DNA of 64,000 nt, from NCBI RefSeq assembly GCF_019209835.1, contig NZ_JAHUTS010000022.1, positions 6,559 through 70,558 of the forward strand, given 5' to 3'. Source of the stretch: Enterovibrio paralichthyis (GTDB lineage: Bacteria; Pseudomonadota; Gammaproteobacteria; Enterobacterales; Vibrionaceae). The translations under genes were made by a program, and so were the position numbers. The notes beneath the pieces were generated by a model. That model searched no databases and had not been told where the DNA came from. It saw nothing but the letters and a program-made list of their open reading frames with translations. Shown piece after piece: positions 52,178 to 64,000 of the stretch. How positions within the stretch are numbered: the first letter of the stretch is position 1; every line of letters begins with the position of its first letter.

Positions 52178-54577
52178 ATGGCGATTAAAAAACTTTTACT
52201 GGCCTCTCTTCTATTCTCAGGATCTGTCACGGCTGATCAGTTTGTGGTGGAAGACATCAAGTTTGAGGGGCTTCAGCGAGTCAGTCTCGGTGCGGCGTTG
52301 CTCGCGATGCCGGTGCGTGTGGGCGACAACATTGACGAAGGCGATGTTTCCGGGATTATCAAATCCCTGTTCTCGACCGGTAACTTTGAAAACGTCCGCG
52401 TTTTTCGTGACGGAGATGACCTGTTAGTTAAAGTCATTGAACGTCCAACTATCGCCAGCATTTCATTTTCCGGCAACAAAGCCATCAAGGAAGAGATGCT
52501 GGAAGAAAACCTTACCGCTTCTGGCCTGCGTGTCGGTGAGGCTCTGGACAGAACCAAGCTGTCCAACATCGAAAAAGGTCTGGAAGACTTCTACTACAGC
52601 GTAGGTAAATACAACGCGCTGGTAGATACAGTGATCACACCGCTGCCACGTAACCGTGCAGATGTGAAGTTTGTCTTCACCGAAGGTGTATCCGCCAAAA
52701 TTCAGCAGATTAATTTCATCGGCAATGAAGTGTTCAGTGATGATGAGCTTAAAGGCAACTTCAAACTGCGCGCTGATGTGCCTTGGTGGAATTTCCTGGC
52801 CAATGAACAGTACCAGAAACAGGCGCTTGCCGGTGACTTGGAAGCACTGCGTTCTTTCTACCTCAACCGAGGCTACCTGAAGTTCCGTGTTGAATCGGCC
52901 AATGTATCCATTTCCCCGGATAAGAAAGGCGTGTACATCACCCTGAATATCGATGAGGGTGAACCCTATACCGTTTCCGATGTTAACTTCAGTGGCAGCA
53001 AAAACAGCGCTGATTTTGAAACCTTGGTGGTGTTCGAGGACGGTGAAGTATACAACGGTGATAAAGTCACCCGCCTTGAGGATGAAATCAAGCGTAAGCT
53101 GGGCGAGCAGGGTTATGCCTATCCGCAGGTCGCTACCATTCCGGAATTTGATGATGAAGCCAAAACGGTGGCGTTGAATGTCAATGTCGATCCGGGCAAG
53201 CGTATCTATGTACGCAACATCAAGTTCTCCGGTAACCAAATTACCAAAGATGAAGTCTTGCGCCGTGAAATGCGCCAGATGGAAGGTTCCTGGCTGAACT
53301 CTAAATCTGTGGAAACCAGTAAAGAGCGTCTGAATCGTCTGGGCTTCTTCGAAACCGTCGATGTCCGCACCACACGGGTGCCGGGCACTGATGATCAGGT
53401 AGACGTTGAATATGTGGTAAAAGAAACCAACTCAGGCAGTGTTAACTTTGGTATCGGTTATGGTACCGAGTCAGGCCTGAGCTTCCAGGCAGGTCTCCAG
53501 CAGGACAACTTTGCCGGTACCGGTAACCGTTTCGGCATCAATGCCATGATCAACGACTACCAGAAAAACCTAACGCTGGACTACCGTGACCCGTATTTCA
53601 CACTGGACGGTATCAGTCTGGGTGGCCGTATTTTCTACAACGAGTTTGAAGCGTCTGATGCAAACATCGTTGACTATACCGACAAAAGTTACGGTACCAG
53701 CCTGACCTGGGGTTTCCCATTCGATGAACTTAACTACTTCGATTTCTCAGTGGGTTACACCCACCGTCAAATCGAAAACCTGGGCGGTTACTACCAGATC
53801 CAGAAGTTCCTCGATTCAATGGGCGACAGTGTGACCGACGATGGTGGTCTTGAAGTCGATGACTTCGACTGGTCTGTGAGCTGGACTCGCAACAATCTGA
53901 ACCGTGGCTTCTTCCCGACAGCAGGTAACTACCAGCGTGCCTCTTTCAGCATGACTGTACCGGGCTCGGATGCACAGTATTTCAAAGCGCAGTACGATGT
54001 ACGTCAGTACATCCCGTTGACCGAAGGTCACGATTTCTCGCTGTTGATGCGTGGTCGTCTGGGCTACGGAAACGGATATGGCAGCAACGGTAACAATGAT
54101 TATCTGCTGCCGTTCTATGAAAACTTCTATGCAGGTGGTTACTCAACCCTGCGTGGTTTCCGCTCTAACACTGCGGGCCCGAAAGCGGTGTATGACCAGG
54201 GTGCGGGTAACAACCCGGCACTGGTAGGTAGCAATGACTCAGTAGGTGGTAACGCGATTGCTCTGGCAAGTGTTGAGCTGATTTTCCCAACGCCGTTTGT
54301 TTCTGCTGAAACCCGCAATGCTATCCGTACCAGCGTGTTTGTAGATGCGGCATCAGTATGGGATACCGAGTATACGCTTGAGAACGCACGTGTGATTAGC
54401 GGACAGGAATACATTTACGATTACAGTGACCCAACTAACTACCGCGCATCTTATGGTGCGGCACTTCAGTGGCGTTCACCGATGGGACCGTTGGTCTTTT
54501 CACTGTCAAAACCGATCAAGAGCTACGAGGGTGACGATGAGGAATTCTTCACCTTTACCATTGGCCGTACGTTCTGA
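52178..54577 (+). CDS. bamA: outer-membrane protein assembly factor BamA
   Basis: Essential beta-barrel insertase of the outer membrane (Omp85). It has 799 residues. The signal peptide ends after VTA near residue 20; five POTRA domains follow (about 22-420), then the 16-strand barrel (about 425-799), ending in the C-terminal Phe (IGRTF). The loop-6 VRGF-like motif appears as TLRGFRSN. skp follows 21 bp later. Confidence 0.97.
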   Translation: MAIKKLLLASLLFSGSVTADQFVVEDIKFEGLQRVSLGAALLAMPVRVGDNIDEGDVSGIIKSLFSTGNFENVRVFRDGDDLLVKVIERPTIASISFSGNKAIKEEMLEENLTASGLRVGEALDRTKLSNIEKGLEDFYYSVGKYNALVDTVITPLPRNRADVKFVFTEGVSAKIQQINFIGNEVFSDDELKGNFKLRADVPWWNFLANEQYQKQALAGDLEALRSFYLNRGYLKFRVESANVSISPDKKGVYITLNIDEGEPYTVSDVNFSGSKNSADFETLVVFEDGEVYNGDKVTRLEDEIKRKLGEQGYAYPQVATIPEFDDEAKTVALNVNVDPGKRIYVRNIKFSGNQITKDEVLRREMRQMEGSWLNSKSVETSKERLNRLGFFETVDVRTTRVPGTDDQVDVEYVVKETNSGSVNFGIGYGTESGLSFQAGLQQDNFAGTGNRFGINAMINDYQKNLTLDYRDPYFTLDGISLGGRIFYNEFEASDANIVDYTDKSYGTSLTWGFPFDELNYFDFSVGYTHRQIENLGGYYQIQKFLDSMGDSVTDDGGLEVDDFDWSVSWTRNNLNRGFFPTAGNYQRASFSMTVPGSDAQYFKAQYDVRQYIPLTEGHDFSLLMRGRLGYGNGYGSNGNNDYLLPFYENFYAGGYSTLRGFRSNTAGPKAVYDQGAGNNPALVGSNDSVGGNAIALASVELIFPTPFVSAETRNAIRTSVFVDAASVWDTEYTLENARVISGQEYIYDYSDPTNYRASYGAALQWRSPMGPLVFSLSKPIKSYEGDDEEFFTFTIGRTF

Positions 54578-54598
54578 TTTCAACGTTAGGAGAAAAGT

Positions 54599-55108
54599 TT
54601 GAAACCGATGATTAAAGCAGCGGGCCTTAGCCTCGCCATTCTGAGCACATCATTTTTTGCACAGGCTGCTGAAGCGGCACAAAAAATTGGTTACGTAGCG
54701 ACCGGCCCAGTGATTGCGCAAATGGCGCAAAAGAGCAATATTCAAGAGAAGCTTCGTAAAGAGTTCAAAGATCAAATTGCAGATGTTGAGCGCCTGAAAA
54801 GCCGTCTGGAAAAAGGCGTAGAGAAACTTCAGCGCAACGGTGAACTGATGAGTGATGCTGAGCGCACCAAGCTGCAACGTGAGCTGCAGGCATTGGATGC
54901 TGATTTCAAACTTAAGGCGAAAAACCTTCAGGAAGATCAGCGTAAGCGTGCCGGTGAAGAAGAACGCAAGCTGATCCAGAAGCTGCAGAGCACCATTACA
55001 AGCATTGCCAAGAAAGAAGGCTACGACCTGGTATTGGATCGTCAGGCTGTCCTGTACGGAAGCCCGAAAGACGATCTGTCCGAAAAAGTATTGAAAGCAG
55101 TGAAATAA
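54599..55108 (+). CDS. skp: periplasmic chaperone Skp (OmpH)
   Basis: Trimeric jellyfish-like periplasmic chaperone that delivers outer-membrane proteins to BamA. It has 169 residues. The start is TTG, 6 nt after AGGAG, with an alternative ATG at 54608; the signal peptide ends near AAEA, and long coiled-coil arms run about 45-125. It lies directly downstream of bamA, as in other gamma-proteobacteria. Confidence 0.93.
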   Translation: MKPMIKAAGLSLAILSTSFFAQAAEAAQKIGYVATGPVIAQMAQKSNIQEKLRKEFKDQIADVERLKSRLEKGVEKLQRNGELMSDAERTKLQRELQALDADFKLKAKNLQEDQRKRAGEEERKLIQKLQSTITSIAKKEGYDLVLDRQAVLYGSPKDDLSEKVLKAVK

Positions 55109-55120
55109 CTAAGGTAGACA

Positions 55121-56146
55121 ATGGCTTCTATTACACTCGCTGAATTAGCGGAAAAACTGGGTGCTGAGCTACATGGCGACGGTAACGTCGTCATCAGCGC
55201 CATTGCGGGTATGGATAAAGCGGGCGAAGGACAAATTACTTTCCTGTCTAGCAGCAAATACCGCAAGCACCTCGCACAGTGTCAGGCGAGTGCGGTGATG
55301 GTCAAGGAAGCCGACCTCGCATATTGCAATGGGAATGCATTGGTATTGAGAGACCCGTATCTGGGTTATGCGCTGACCGCGCAAATCATGGATACCACCC
55401 CGGCATGTGCAACAGACATCGCCCCGAGCGCTTATGTTTCCCCATCGGCCAAGCTGGGTGCCGGCGTGTCAATTGGTCACAACGCCGTGATTGAAGACGG
55501 TGTTGAACTGGGTGACAACGTACAAATCGGTGCAGGTTGCTTTGTGGGTAAAAACGCCAAACTGGGCGCGAATACCCGTCTGTGGGCCAACGTCAGCATC
55601 TACCACAATGTGCAGATGGGTGAATCCTGTCTGGTTCAGTCGGGCACTGTGATTGGCTCTGATGGCTTTGGTTACGCCAATGACCGTGGCCGCTGGGTGA
55701 AAATCCCGCAAGTAGGCAGCGTGATCATCGGTGACCGTGTCGAAATCGGAGCGTGTACTACCATTGACCGTGGTGCGCTGGATGACACCATCATTGCTGA
55801 CGGTGTGATCATCGACAACCAGTGTCAGATCGCGCATAATGTTTCGATCGGTGAAAATACCGCCGTTGCCGGTGCAACGGTGATGGCGGGTAGCCTCAAA
55901 GTCGGCAAACACTGCATTATCGGCGGTGCTAGCGTCTTTAACGGCCACATGGAAATCACAGATGGTGTCACGATCACTGGTATGGCGATGGTGATGCGAC
56001 CTATCACTGAACCTGGCATGTACTCTTCAGGAATACCGCTTCAGACGAACAGGGAGTGGCGAAAAACAGCTGCGCGCGTTCTGAAGATTGAAGAGATGCA
56101 TAAACGATTGAAAGCCGTTGAAAAACAGCTAGAAGACAGCGAGTAA
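55121..56146 (+). CDS. lpxD: UDP-3-O-(3-hydroxyacyl)glucosamine N-acyltransferase
   Basis: Third step of lipid A synthesis: adds the N-linked 3-hydroxyacyl chain from acyl-ACP. It has 341 residues. A uridine-binding N-terminal domain (about 1-100) is followed by a left-handed beta helix of hexapeptide repeats (about 105-290), with the catalytic His in QIAHNVSIG, and a C-terminal helix (about 300-341). It starts 13 bp after skp. Confidence 0.96.
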   Translation: MASITLAELAEKLGAELHGDGNVVISAIAGMDKAGEGQITFLSSSKYRKHLAQCQASAVMVKEADLAYCNGNALVLRDPYLGYALTAQIMDTTPACATDIAPSAYVSPSAKLGAGVSIGHNAVIEDGVELGDNVQIGAGCFVGKNAKLGANTRLWANVSIYHNVQMGESCLVQSGTVIGSDGFGYANDRGRWVKIPQVGSVIIGDRVEIGACTTIDRGALDDTIIADGVIIDNQCQIAHNVSIGENTAVAGATVMAGSLKVGKHCIIGGASVFNGHMEITDGVTITGMAMVMRPITEPGMYSSGIPLQTNREWRKTAARVLKIEEMHKRLKAVEKQLEDSE

Positions 56147-56285
56147 CGCGGTCCCGGATGGCCTGCTCGGGCAATGTGTGGTGTTTTGATTTTTTGCTCA
56201 AAGTCGCCACAGATTGTCGTGTAGGCCATTTGTGTTCTTGGCTATTCAACGACAAATAATAAGCTTTTCATACGGGAATAGAACT

Positions 56286-56738
56286 TTGAGTCGCGAAAAT
56301 AACGTTCTGACAATTAACGAAATTAAAGACCTGCTGCCGCACCGCTATCCATTTTTGCTGATTGACCGAGTAACTGATTTCGAAGAAGGCAAATACCTTC
56401 ACGCAATCAAGAACGTGTCTGTCAATGAGCCTCAGTTTCAGGGACATTTCCCTCAGCTACCTATTTTCCCAGGTGTGCTGATCCTGGAAGCGATGGCACA
56501 GGCAACTGGCCTGCTGGCGTTCAAAACATTTGGCACGCCAAAAGAAAATGAACTGTATTACTTTGCCAGCATCGACAATGCAAAATTCCGTGCACCGGTA
56601 ACGCCGGGCGACCAGATGGTTCTGGAAGTGGAGTTCATCAAAGAGCGTCGCGGCATTGCAGCGTTCACTGGCGTGGCAAAAGTTGATGGTAAGGTCGTGT
56701 GCTCAGCTGACCTGAAGTGTGCCCGAAGAGAGTTCTAA
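56286..56738 (+). CDS. fabZ: 3-hydroxyacyl-[acyl-carrier-protein] dehydratase FabZ
   Basis: Dehydrates 3-hydroxyacyl-ACP in fatty acid elongation and competes with LpxA/LpxD for substrate. It has 150 residues from a TTG at 56286, with GGGA 8 nt upstream; the longer frame (from 56214) has no similarity. The catalytic LLPHRYPFLLIDRV (His) and FPGVLILEAMAQATG (Glu) motifs are intact. It lies 2 bp before lpxA. Confidence 0.95.
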   Translation: MSRENNVLTINEIKDLLPHRYPFLLIDRVTDFEEGKYLHAIKNVSVNEPQFQGHFPQLPIFPGVLILEAMAQATGLLAFKTFGTPKENELYYFASIDNAKFRAPVTPGDQMVLEVEFIKERRGIAAFTGVAKVDGKVVCSADLKCARREF

Positions 56739-56740
56739 TC

Positions 56741-57529
56741 GTGATTCATGAAACCGCACAAATCCACCCAACCGCTGTTGTGGAAGAAGGTGTAACACTT
56801 GGCGCAAACGTCAAGGTTGGCGCGTTTTCTTTCATCGGTACGGGTGTGGAAATCGGTGAAGGTACCGAAGTGAAAACCCATGTTGTTATCAAAGGCCCAA
56901 CTAAAATTGGCTGTGATAACAAGATCTACCAATTCGCCTCTATCGGTGAAGAGTGTCAGGATCTGAAATACGCGGGTGAGCCGACGACACTGATCATTGG
57001 CGATCGCAACACCATCCGTGAAAACGTGACCATGCACCGTGGCACGGTTCAGGATCGTGGCATCACCAAAGTGGGCAGTGACAACCTGTTCATGATCAAT
57101 GCACACGTTGCTCACGATTGCACCATTGGTGACCGTTGTATTTTTGCCAACAACGCAACCTTGGCTGGTCATGTGACCGTGGGCGATCAGGCGATTGTGG
57201 GCGGCATGACCGCTATCCACCAATTCTGCACGATCGGCAGTCACTGTATGCTGGGTGGAGGTTCTATCGTCGTTCAGGACGTACCACCTTACGTAATGGC
57301 TCAGGGTAACCACTGTGCGCCGTTTGGTATCAATGTCGAAGGCCTGAAGCGCCGCGGCTTTGAAAAGAGTGCGATCAAAGCGATCCGTGCTGTTTACAAA
57401 GAGCTGTACCGTTCAGGTAAAACGCTGGAAGAGGCGAAAAAGAAAATTGCAGAGATGGCAAAAGATGAGCCAGCACTGCAACTGTTCGTGGAATTCTTCG
57501 AGCGCTCAAGCCGAGGCATCATTCGCTAA
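56741..57529 (+). CDS. lpxA: acyl-ACP--UDP-N-acetylglucosamine O-acyltransferase
   Basis: First step of lipid A synthesis. It has 262 residues from GTG 56741, the family N-terminus (IHETAQIHPTAVVEEG). A hexapeptide-repeat beta helix (about 5-190) carries the catalytic His in MINAHVAHDCTIG, followed by a C-terminal helical domain. The final base pair is shared with the lpxB start codon (TAATG), so they are tightly coupled. Confidence 0.96.
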   Translation: MIHETAQIHPTAVVEEGVTLGANVKVGAFSFIGTGVEIGEGTEVKTHVVIKGPTKIGCDNKIYQFASIGEECQDLKYAGEPTTLIIGDRNTIRENVTMHRGTVQDRGITKVGSDNLFMINAHVAHDCTIGDRCIFANNATLAGHVTVGDQAIVGGMTAIHQFCTIGSHCMLGGGSIVVQDVPPYVMAQGNHCAPFGINVEGLKRRGFEKSAIKAIRAVYKELYRSGKTLEEAKKKIAEMAKDEPALQLFVEFFERSSRGIIR

Positions 57530-58668
57530 TGGCTAAGCCACTTCGAATTGGAATTGTCGCCGGGGAAATCTCCGGCGATATTTTAGGTGCCGGTTTTATT
57601 AAAGCGGTGAAAGCACAGTATCCGGATGCCGAGTTTGTCGGTATCGGCGGGCCACGCATGAAAGCGCTGGGGTGCGAAACCCTGTTTGATATGGAAGAGC
57701 TGGCGGTAATGGGCATTGTAGAGGTGCTTGGCCGTCTGTCGCGCCTTCTGACTGTCAAACGTGAACTGGTCGAGTACTTCGTTACCAATCCGCCGGATGT
57801 CTTTGTCGGTATTGATGCGCCGGACTTTAACCTGCGCCTGGAAAAATCCCTCAAAGACAACGGCATCAAAACCGTCCATTACGTCAGTCCGAGTGTCTGG
57901 GCTTGGCGCCAAAAACGCATCTTCAAAATCGCAGCTGCCACCGACCTTGTGTTGGCTCTGTTGCCATTTGAAAAAGCGTTTTATGACAAGTTTGATGTGC
58001 CGTGCGAGTTCGTCGGCCACACCATGGCTGATGACATTCTGATGGTGAGCGATAAAGCGGCAGCCAAAAGCTTGCTTGGTCTAGAGCAGGACAAACGCTA
58101 TCTCGCTGTATTGCCGGGAAGCCGTGGCGGCGAAATGAAGCTGCTGGCACCGGTCTTTATCGAAACCTGCAAACTGCTTAAAGCGAAATACCCAGATTTG
58201 GGCTTTGCTGTCGCACTGGTCAATGAGAAGCGCCGCGCCCAGTTTGAAGAAGCTTGGCAGCAGACCGCGCCTGAGCTGGACTTTGTGCTGGTGGACGACA
58301 CCGCGCGAAACGTGATCACCGCTTCCGATGCTGTATTGCTGGCATCCGGTACCGTGGCACTGGAATGTATGCTGGTTAAACGCCCGATGGTGGTGGGTTA
58401 CAAGGTTAACGCCATTACGGCATGGCTTGCCAAACGGATGCTGAAAACCGAGTTTGTCTCCTTGCCAAATATTCTGGCTGGTCGCGAACTGGTGCCGGAA
58501 CGTTTGCAGGAAGCTTGTACCCCTGATGCGTTGGCGCATGAAGTTTCCCGATATCTGGAAAGCGACAATGCTGAGCTGATGGGCGAGTTCACCCGTTTGC
58601 ATGAGATCATCCGCCGCGATGCCGATAAAACCTCGGCTCAAGCGGTACTGAATTTGATAGGACGTTAG
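57529..58668 (+). CDS. lpxB: lipid-A-disaccharide synthase
   Basis: Joins UDP-diacylglucosamine and lipid X to form the lipid A disaccharide; a GT19 glycosyltransferase peripheral to the inner membrane. It has 379 residues. GIVAGEISGDILGAG at the N-terminus and YVSPSVWAWRQKR (about 120-132) are family signatures. It starts on the lpxA stop and is followed 3 bp later by rnhB. Confidence 0.96.
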   Translation: MAKPLRIGIVAGEISGDILGAGFIKAVKAQYPDAEFVGIGGPRMKALGCETLFDMEELAVMGIVEVLGRLSRLLTVKRELVEYFVTNPPDVFVGIDAPDFNLRLEKSLKDNGIKTVHYVSPSVWAWRQKRIFKIAAATDLVLALLPFEKAFYDKFDVPCEFVGHTMADDILMVSDKAAAKSLLGLEQDKRYLAVLPGSRGGEMKLLAPVFIETCKLLKAKYPDLGFAVALVNEKRRAQFEEAWQQTAPELDFVLVDDTARNVITASDAVLLASGTVALECMLVKRPMVVGYKVNAITAWLAKRMLKTEFVSLPNILAGRELVPERLQEACTPDALAHEVSRYLESDNAELMGEFTRLHEIIRRDADKTSAQAVLNLIGR

Positions 58669-58671
58669 TCG

Positions 58672-59274
58672 ATGGACTTCGAACCTTTTGTCTATCCCGA
58701 CGCCAAGCTGATTGCCGGCGTTGATGAAGTGGGCCGTGGCCCTCTGGTGGGCGCAGTGGTAACGGCTGCCGTTATCCTGGACCCAAACAACCCGATTGAA
58801 GGGCTGACAGACTCAAAAAAACTCAGCGACAAAAAACGTGCGGTGCTTTTTGAAGAGATCAAAGAAAAGGCACTGGCGTGGTCGCTGGGTCGCGCCGAGC
58901 CGGAAGAGATTGATGATATCAATATCCTCTCTGCCACTATGCTTGCCATGGAGCGGGCAGTAGCCGGTCTGAATATTAAGCCGGACTTTGTGCTGATTGA
59001 CGGCAACCGCGTGCCAAAAGGGCTGGAAATCCCGGCGCAGGCCGTGGTGAAAGGCGATCTGCGTGTGGCGGAAATCAGTGCAGCGTCGATTCTGGCCAAA
59101 GTGGTGCGTGACCGTGAAATGGAAGAGTTGGATGCGAAATACCCGCAGTACGGCTTTGCCAAGCATAAGGGGTATCCAACCAAGGTGCATTTTGAAGCGC
59201 TGACTGAGCACGGCGCTATCCCAGAGCACCGAAAGAGCTTTAAGCCTGTTAAGAACGCGCTTGGCATTGCATAA
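58672..59274 (+). CDS. rnhB: ribonuclease HII
   Basis: Cuts RNA in RNA-DNA hybrids and removes single misincorporated ribonucleotides. It has 200 residues. The acidic metal ligands appear in AGVDEVGRGPLVGAVV (Asp and Glu near 19-20) and FVLIDGNRVP (Asp). It lies between lpxB and dnaE, as in E. coli. Confidence 0.96.
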   Translation: MDFEPFVYPDAKLIAGVDEVGRGPLVGAVVTAAVILDPNNPIEGLTDSKKLSDKKRAVLFEEIKEKALAWSLGRAEPEEIDDINILSATMLAMERAVAGLNIKPDFVLIDGNRVPKGLEIPAQAVVKGDLRVAEISAASILAKVVRDREMEELDAKYPQYGFAKHKGYPTKVHFEALTEHGAIPEHRKSFKPVKNALGIA

Positions 59275-59340
59275 TGCTTCGGGAGAAGCGGTCTCGCTTC
59301 TCCTACAATCACTACAATAAATCAGTAACGTAAGAGTACT

Positions 59341-62820
<3,480 letters not shown>

Positions 62821-62826
62821 TACTTA

Positions 62827-62851
62827 GGCCCCGTCAGGAATGAGCGGGGCT
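62827..62851 (+). other. hairpin between dnaE and accA
   Basis: GCCCCG / CGGGGC stem with an 11-nt loop, 6 bp after dnaE. No T run follows, so it is not a convincing terminator; it may only structure the accA 5' region. Confidence 0.4.
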
Positions 62852-62881
62852 ATGTTATTACCTGAACAGGATTCTTTCTCT

Positions 62882-63844
62882 ATGAGTCTTAATTTCCTTG
62901 AATTTGAACAGCCAATTGCGGAATTGGAAGCAAAAATTGAAGCCCTGCGTGTCGTATCTAAACGCGGCGACGATCCGGAGGCTGTCAACCTGGACAAAGA
63001 AATCGAGCAATTGGAGACCAAAAGCACCGAGCTGACCAAAAAGATCTTCAGCGATCTGGGTGCTTGGCAGGTTGCACAGCTGGCGCGTCACCCTCGCCGT
63101 CCTTACACACTGGACTACGCGAACCTGATCTTTACTGAGTTCGATGAGCTGGCAGGCGACCGCGCGTATGCGGATGACAAAGCCATGGTAGGTGGTATGG
63201 CGCGTCTTGATGGTCGCCCTGTGATGATCATCGGCCACCAAAAAGGGCGTGAAACCCGTGAAAAGGTGAAGCGCAACTTCGGTATGCCTAAACCTGAAGG
63301 TTATCGTAAAGCGCTGCGTCTGATGAAAATGGCTGAGCGTTTCAACATGCCTATCATCACCTTCATTGACACTGCCGGTGCTTACCCGGGTGTTGGTGCG
63401 GAGGAGCGCGGCCAGTCAGAAGCCATTGCACGTAACCTGAAAGAGATGTCAGGCCTGACCGTGCCTGTCATTGTCAACGTTGTGGGTGAAGGCGGCTCAG
63501 GCGGCGCACTGGCAATCGGTGTTGGTGACTACGTCAACATGCTGCAATATTCCACCTACTCGGTCATTTCACCGGAAGGTTGTGCATCTATCCTGTGGCG
63601 TGATTCCGATAAAGCACCTCAGGCAGCAGAAGCCATGGGTATGACGGCCCCACGCCTGAAAGAGCTGGGTCTGATTGACCACATCATTGAAGAGCCGATG
63701 GGCGGTGCCCACCGTGACTTTGCAAAAACGGCAGAGAACATTAAAGCGATTCTGCTCAAGCAGTTGGGTGATCTGGCGTCAATGAGTGCCGATGATCTGC
63801 GTGAGCGTCGTTACCAGCGTCTGCTGAACTACGGATACTGTTAA
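62882..63844 (+). CDS. accA: acetyl-CoA carboxylase carboxyltransferase, alpha subunit
   Basis: With AccD, transfers carboxyl from biotin to acetyl-CoA to make malonyl-CoA. It has 320 residues from ATG 62882 (E. coli 319); the longer frame begins in the hairpin upstream and is rejected. The crotonase-fold motifs VGEGGSGGALAIGVGD and SPEGCASILWRD are present. A terminator follows 36 bp after the stop. Confidence 0.97.
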   Translation: MSLNFLEFEQPIAELEAKIEALRVVSKRGDDPEAVNLDKEIEQLETKSTELTKKIFSDLGAWQVAQLARHPRRPYTLDYANLIFTEFDELAGDRAYADDKAMVGGMARLDGRPVMIIGHQKGRETREKVKRNFGMPKPEGYRKALRLMKMAERFNMPIITFIDTAGAYPGVGAEERGQSEAIARNLKEMSGLTVPVIVNVVGEGGSGGALAIGVGDYVNMLQYSTYSVISPEGCASILWRDSDKAPQAAEAMGMTAPRLKELGLIDHIIEEPMGGAHRDFAKTAENIKAILLKQLGDLASMSADDLRERRYQRLLNYGYC

Positions 63845-63879
63845 TCCTGACTGTTCGAAAAAAGGGCCTATATGGTAAT

Positions 63880-63912
63880 GCCAGTCAGTTAAGCTGACTG
63901 GCTTTCTTTTTA
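63880..63912 (+). terminator. terminator of accA
   Basis: GCCAGTCAG-TTAAG-CTGACTGGC followed by TTTCTTTTT, closing the rpsB-to-accA run. Confidence 0.92.
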
Positions 63913-63983
63913 TTGGGGTATTTCTTTGCCTTAGGCTTCACGGCTCTCGGGTATATTCGATCTTCTCGCTTAATGGGCAACAC

Positions 63984-64000
63984 ATGATGTATCGCCTCCT
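63984..64000 (+). CDS. first codons of a possible gene after accA, cut by the right edge
   Basis: ATGATGTATCGCCTCCT opens a frame that runs off the window. In vibrios accA is, as I remember, followed by tilS (tRNA-Ile lysidine synthetase), but six codons cannot establish this, and the ribosome site is poor (GGGCAA). Listed so the edge is not read as empty. Confidence 0.3.

Noticed and set aside
63913..63983. Promoter for the gene starting near the right edge
   Set aside because: A TATATT -10 is present (near 63952), but the best -35 is only 15 bp away and the gene itself is unseen.

Overview
The window looks like chromosomal DNA from a gamma-proteobacterium of the family Vibrionaceae. Protein sequences, gene orders (uppS-cdsA-dxr-rseP; phaB-phaA-phasin-phaC) and several small uncharacterised families (DUF2850, DUF2789, DUF3301, DUF3549, DUF3461) fit that family. 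Base composition looks near 50% GC, which would suit a Grimontia, Enterovibrio or Salinivibrio-like lineage better than a typical Vibrio, but the genus is a guess. I saw no rRNA, tRNA, insertion sequence, prophage or CRISPR array.

Layout. (1) 1-10 kb: recC (cut by the left edge), recB and recD encode the RecBCD recombination nuclease. They converge on argA, which has two ArgR boxes in its promoter. The protease gene that separates recC from recB in enterobacteria is missing. (2) 10-16 kb: two small unknown genes and mltA, then an accessory block: a TAXI-type TRAP binding protein, a beta-keto acid cleavage enzyme (BKACE), a class III aminotransferase and a divergent LysR regulator. (3) 16-24 kb: tcdA, then a polyhydroxybutyrate operon phaB-phaA-phaP-phaC, then csdE-csdA. 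In Escherichia coli tcdA, csdE and csdA are contiguous, so the pha operon sits inside that cluster. (4) 23.5-27.7 kb: the GcvB small RNA divergent from gcvA, then a hydrolase, ygdD and rlmM; xni faces them. (5) 27.7-40.8 kb: ppnN, an active diguanylate cyclase, a TPR membrane protein with a degenerate cyclase-like end, queF, syd, several small uncharacterised genes, yqcC and truC. The 1.5 kb between the DUF2789 gene and the DUF3301 gene holds no protein gene but two tandem, nearly identical 423-nt CsrB-type small RNAs, each with its own control region. (6) 40.9-64 kb: glnD and map leftward, then the conserved rightward run rpsB-tsf-pyrH-frr-uppS-cdsA-dxr-rseP-bamA-skp-lpxD-fabZ-lpxA-lpxB-rnhB-dnaE-accA, covering translation, isoprenoid carriers, envelope biogenesis, lipid A, replication and fatty acid initiation.

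How the parts fit. The Csr RNAs sequester CsrA, which controls carbon storage, motility and c-di-GMP genes; the PHB operon and the diguanylate cyclase are the sort of outputs that network often touches. The aminotransferase plus BKACE would turn a beta-amino acid into acetoacetate and an acyl-CoA, and acetoacetate is one activation step from the PhaB/PhaC substrate pool. That link is inference. The items most worth following up are the tandem csrB pair with its built-in regulatory footprint, the BKACE/aminotransferase block, and the TPR/degenerate-GGDEF protein encoded beside an intact cyclase.
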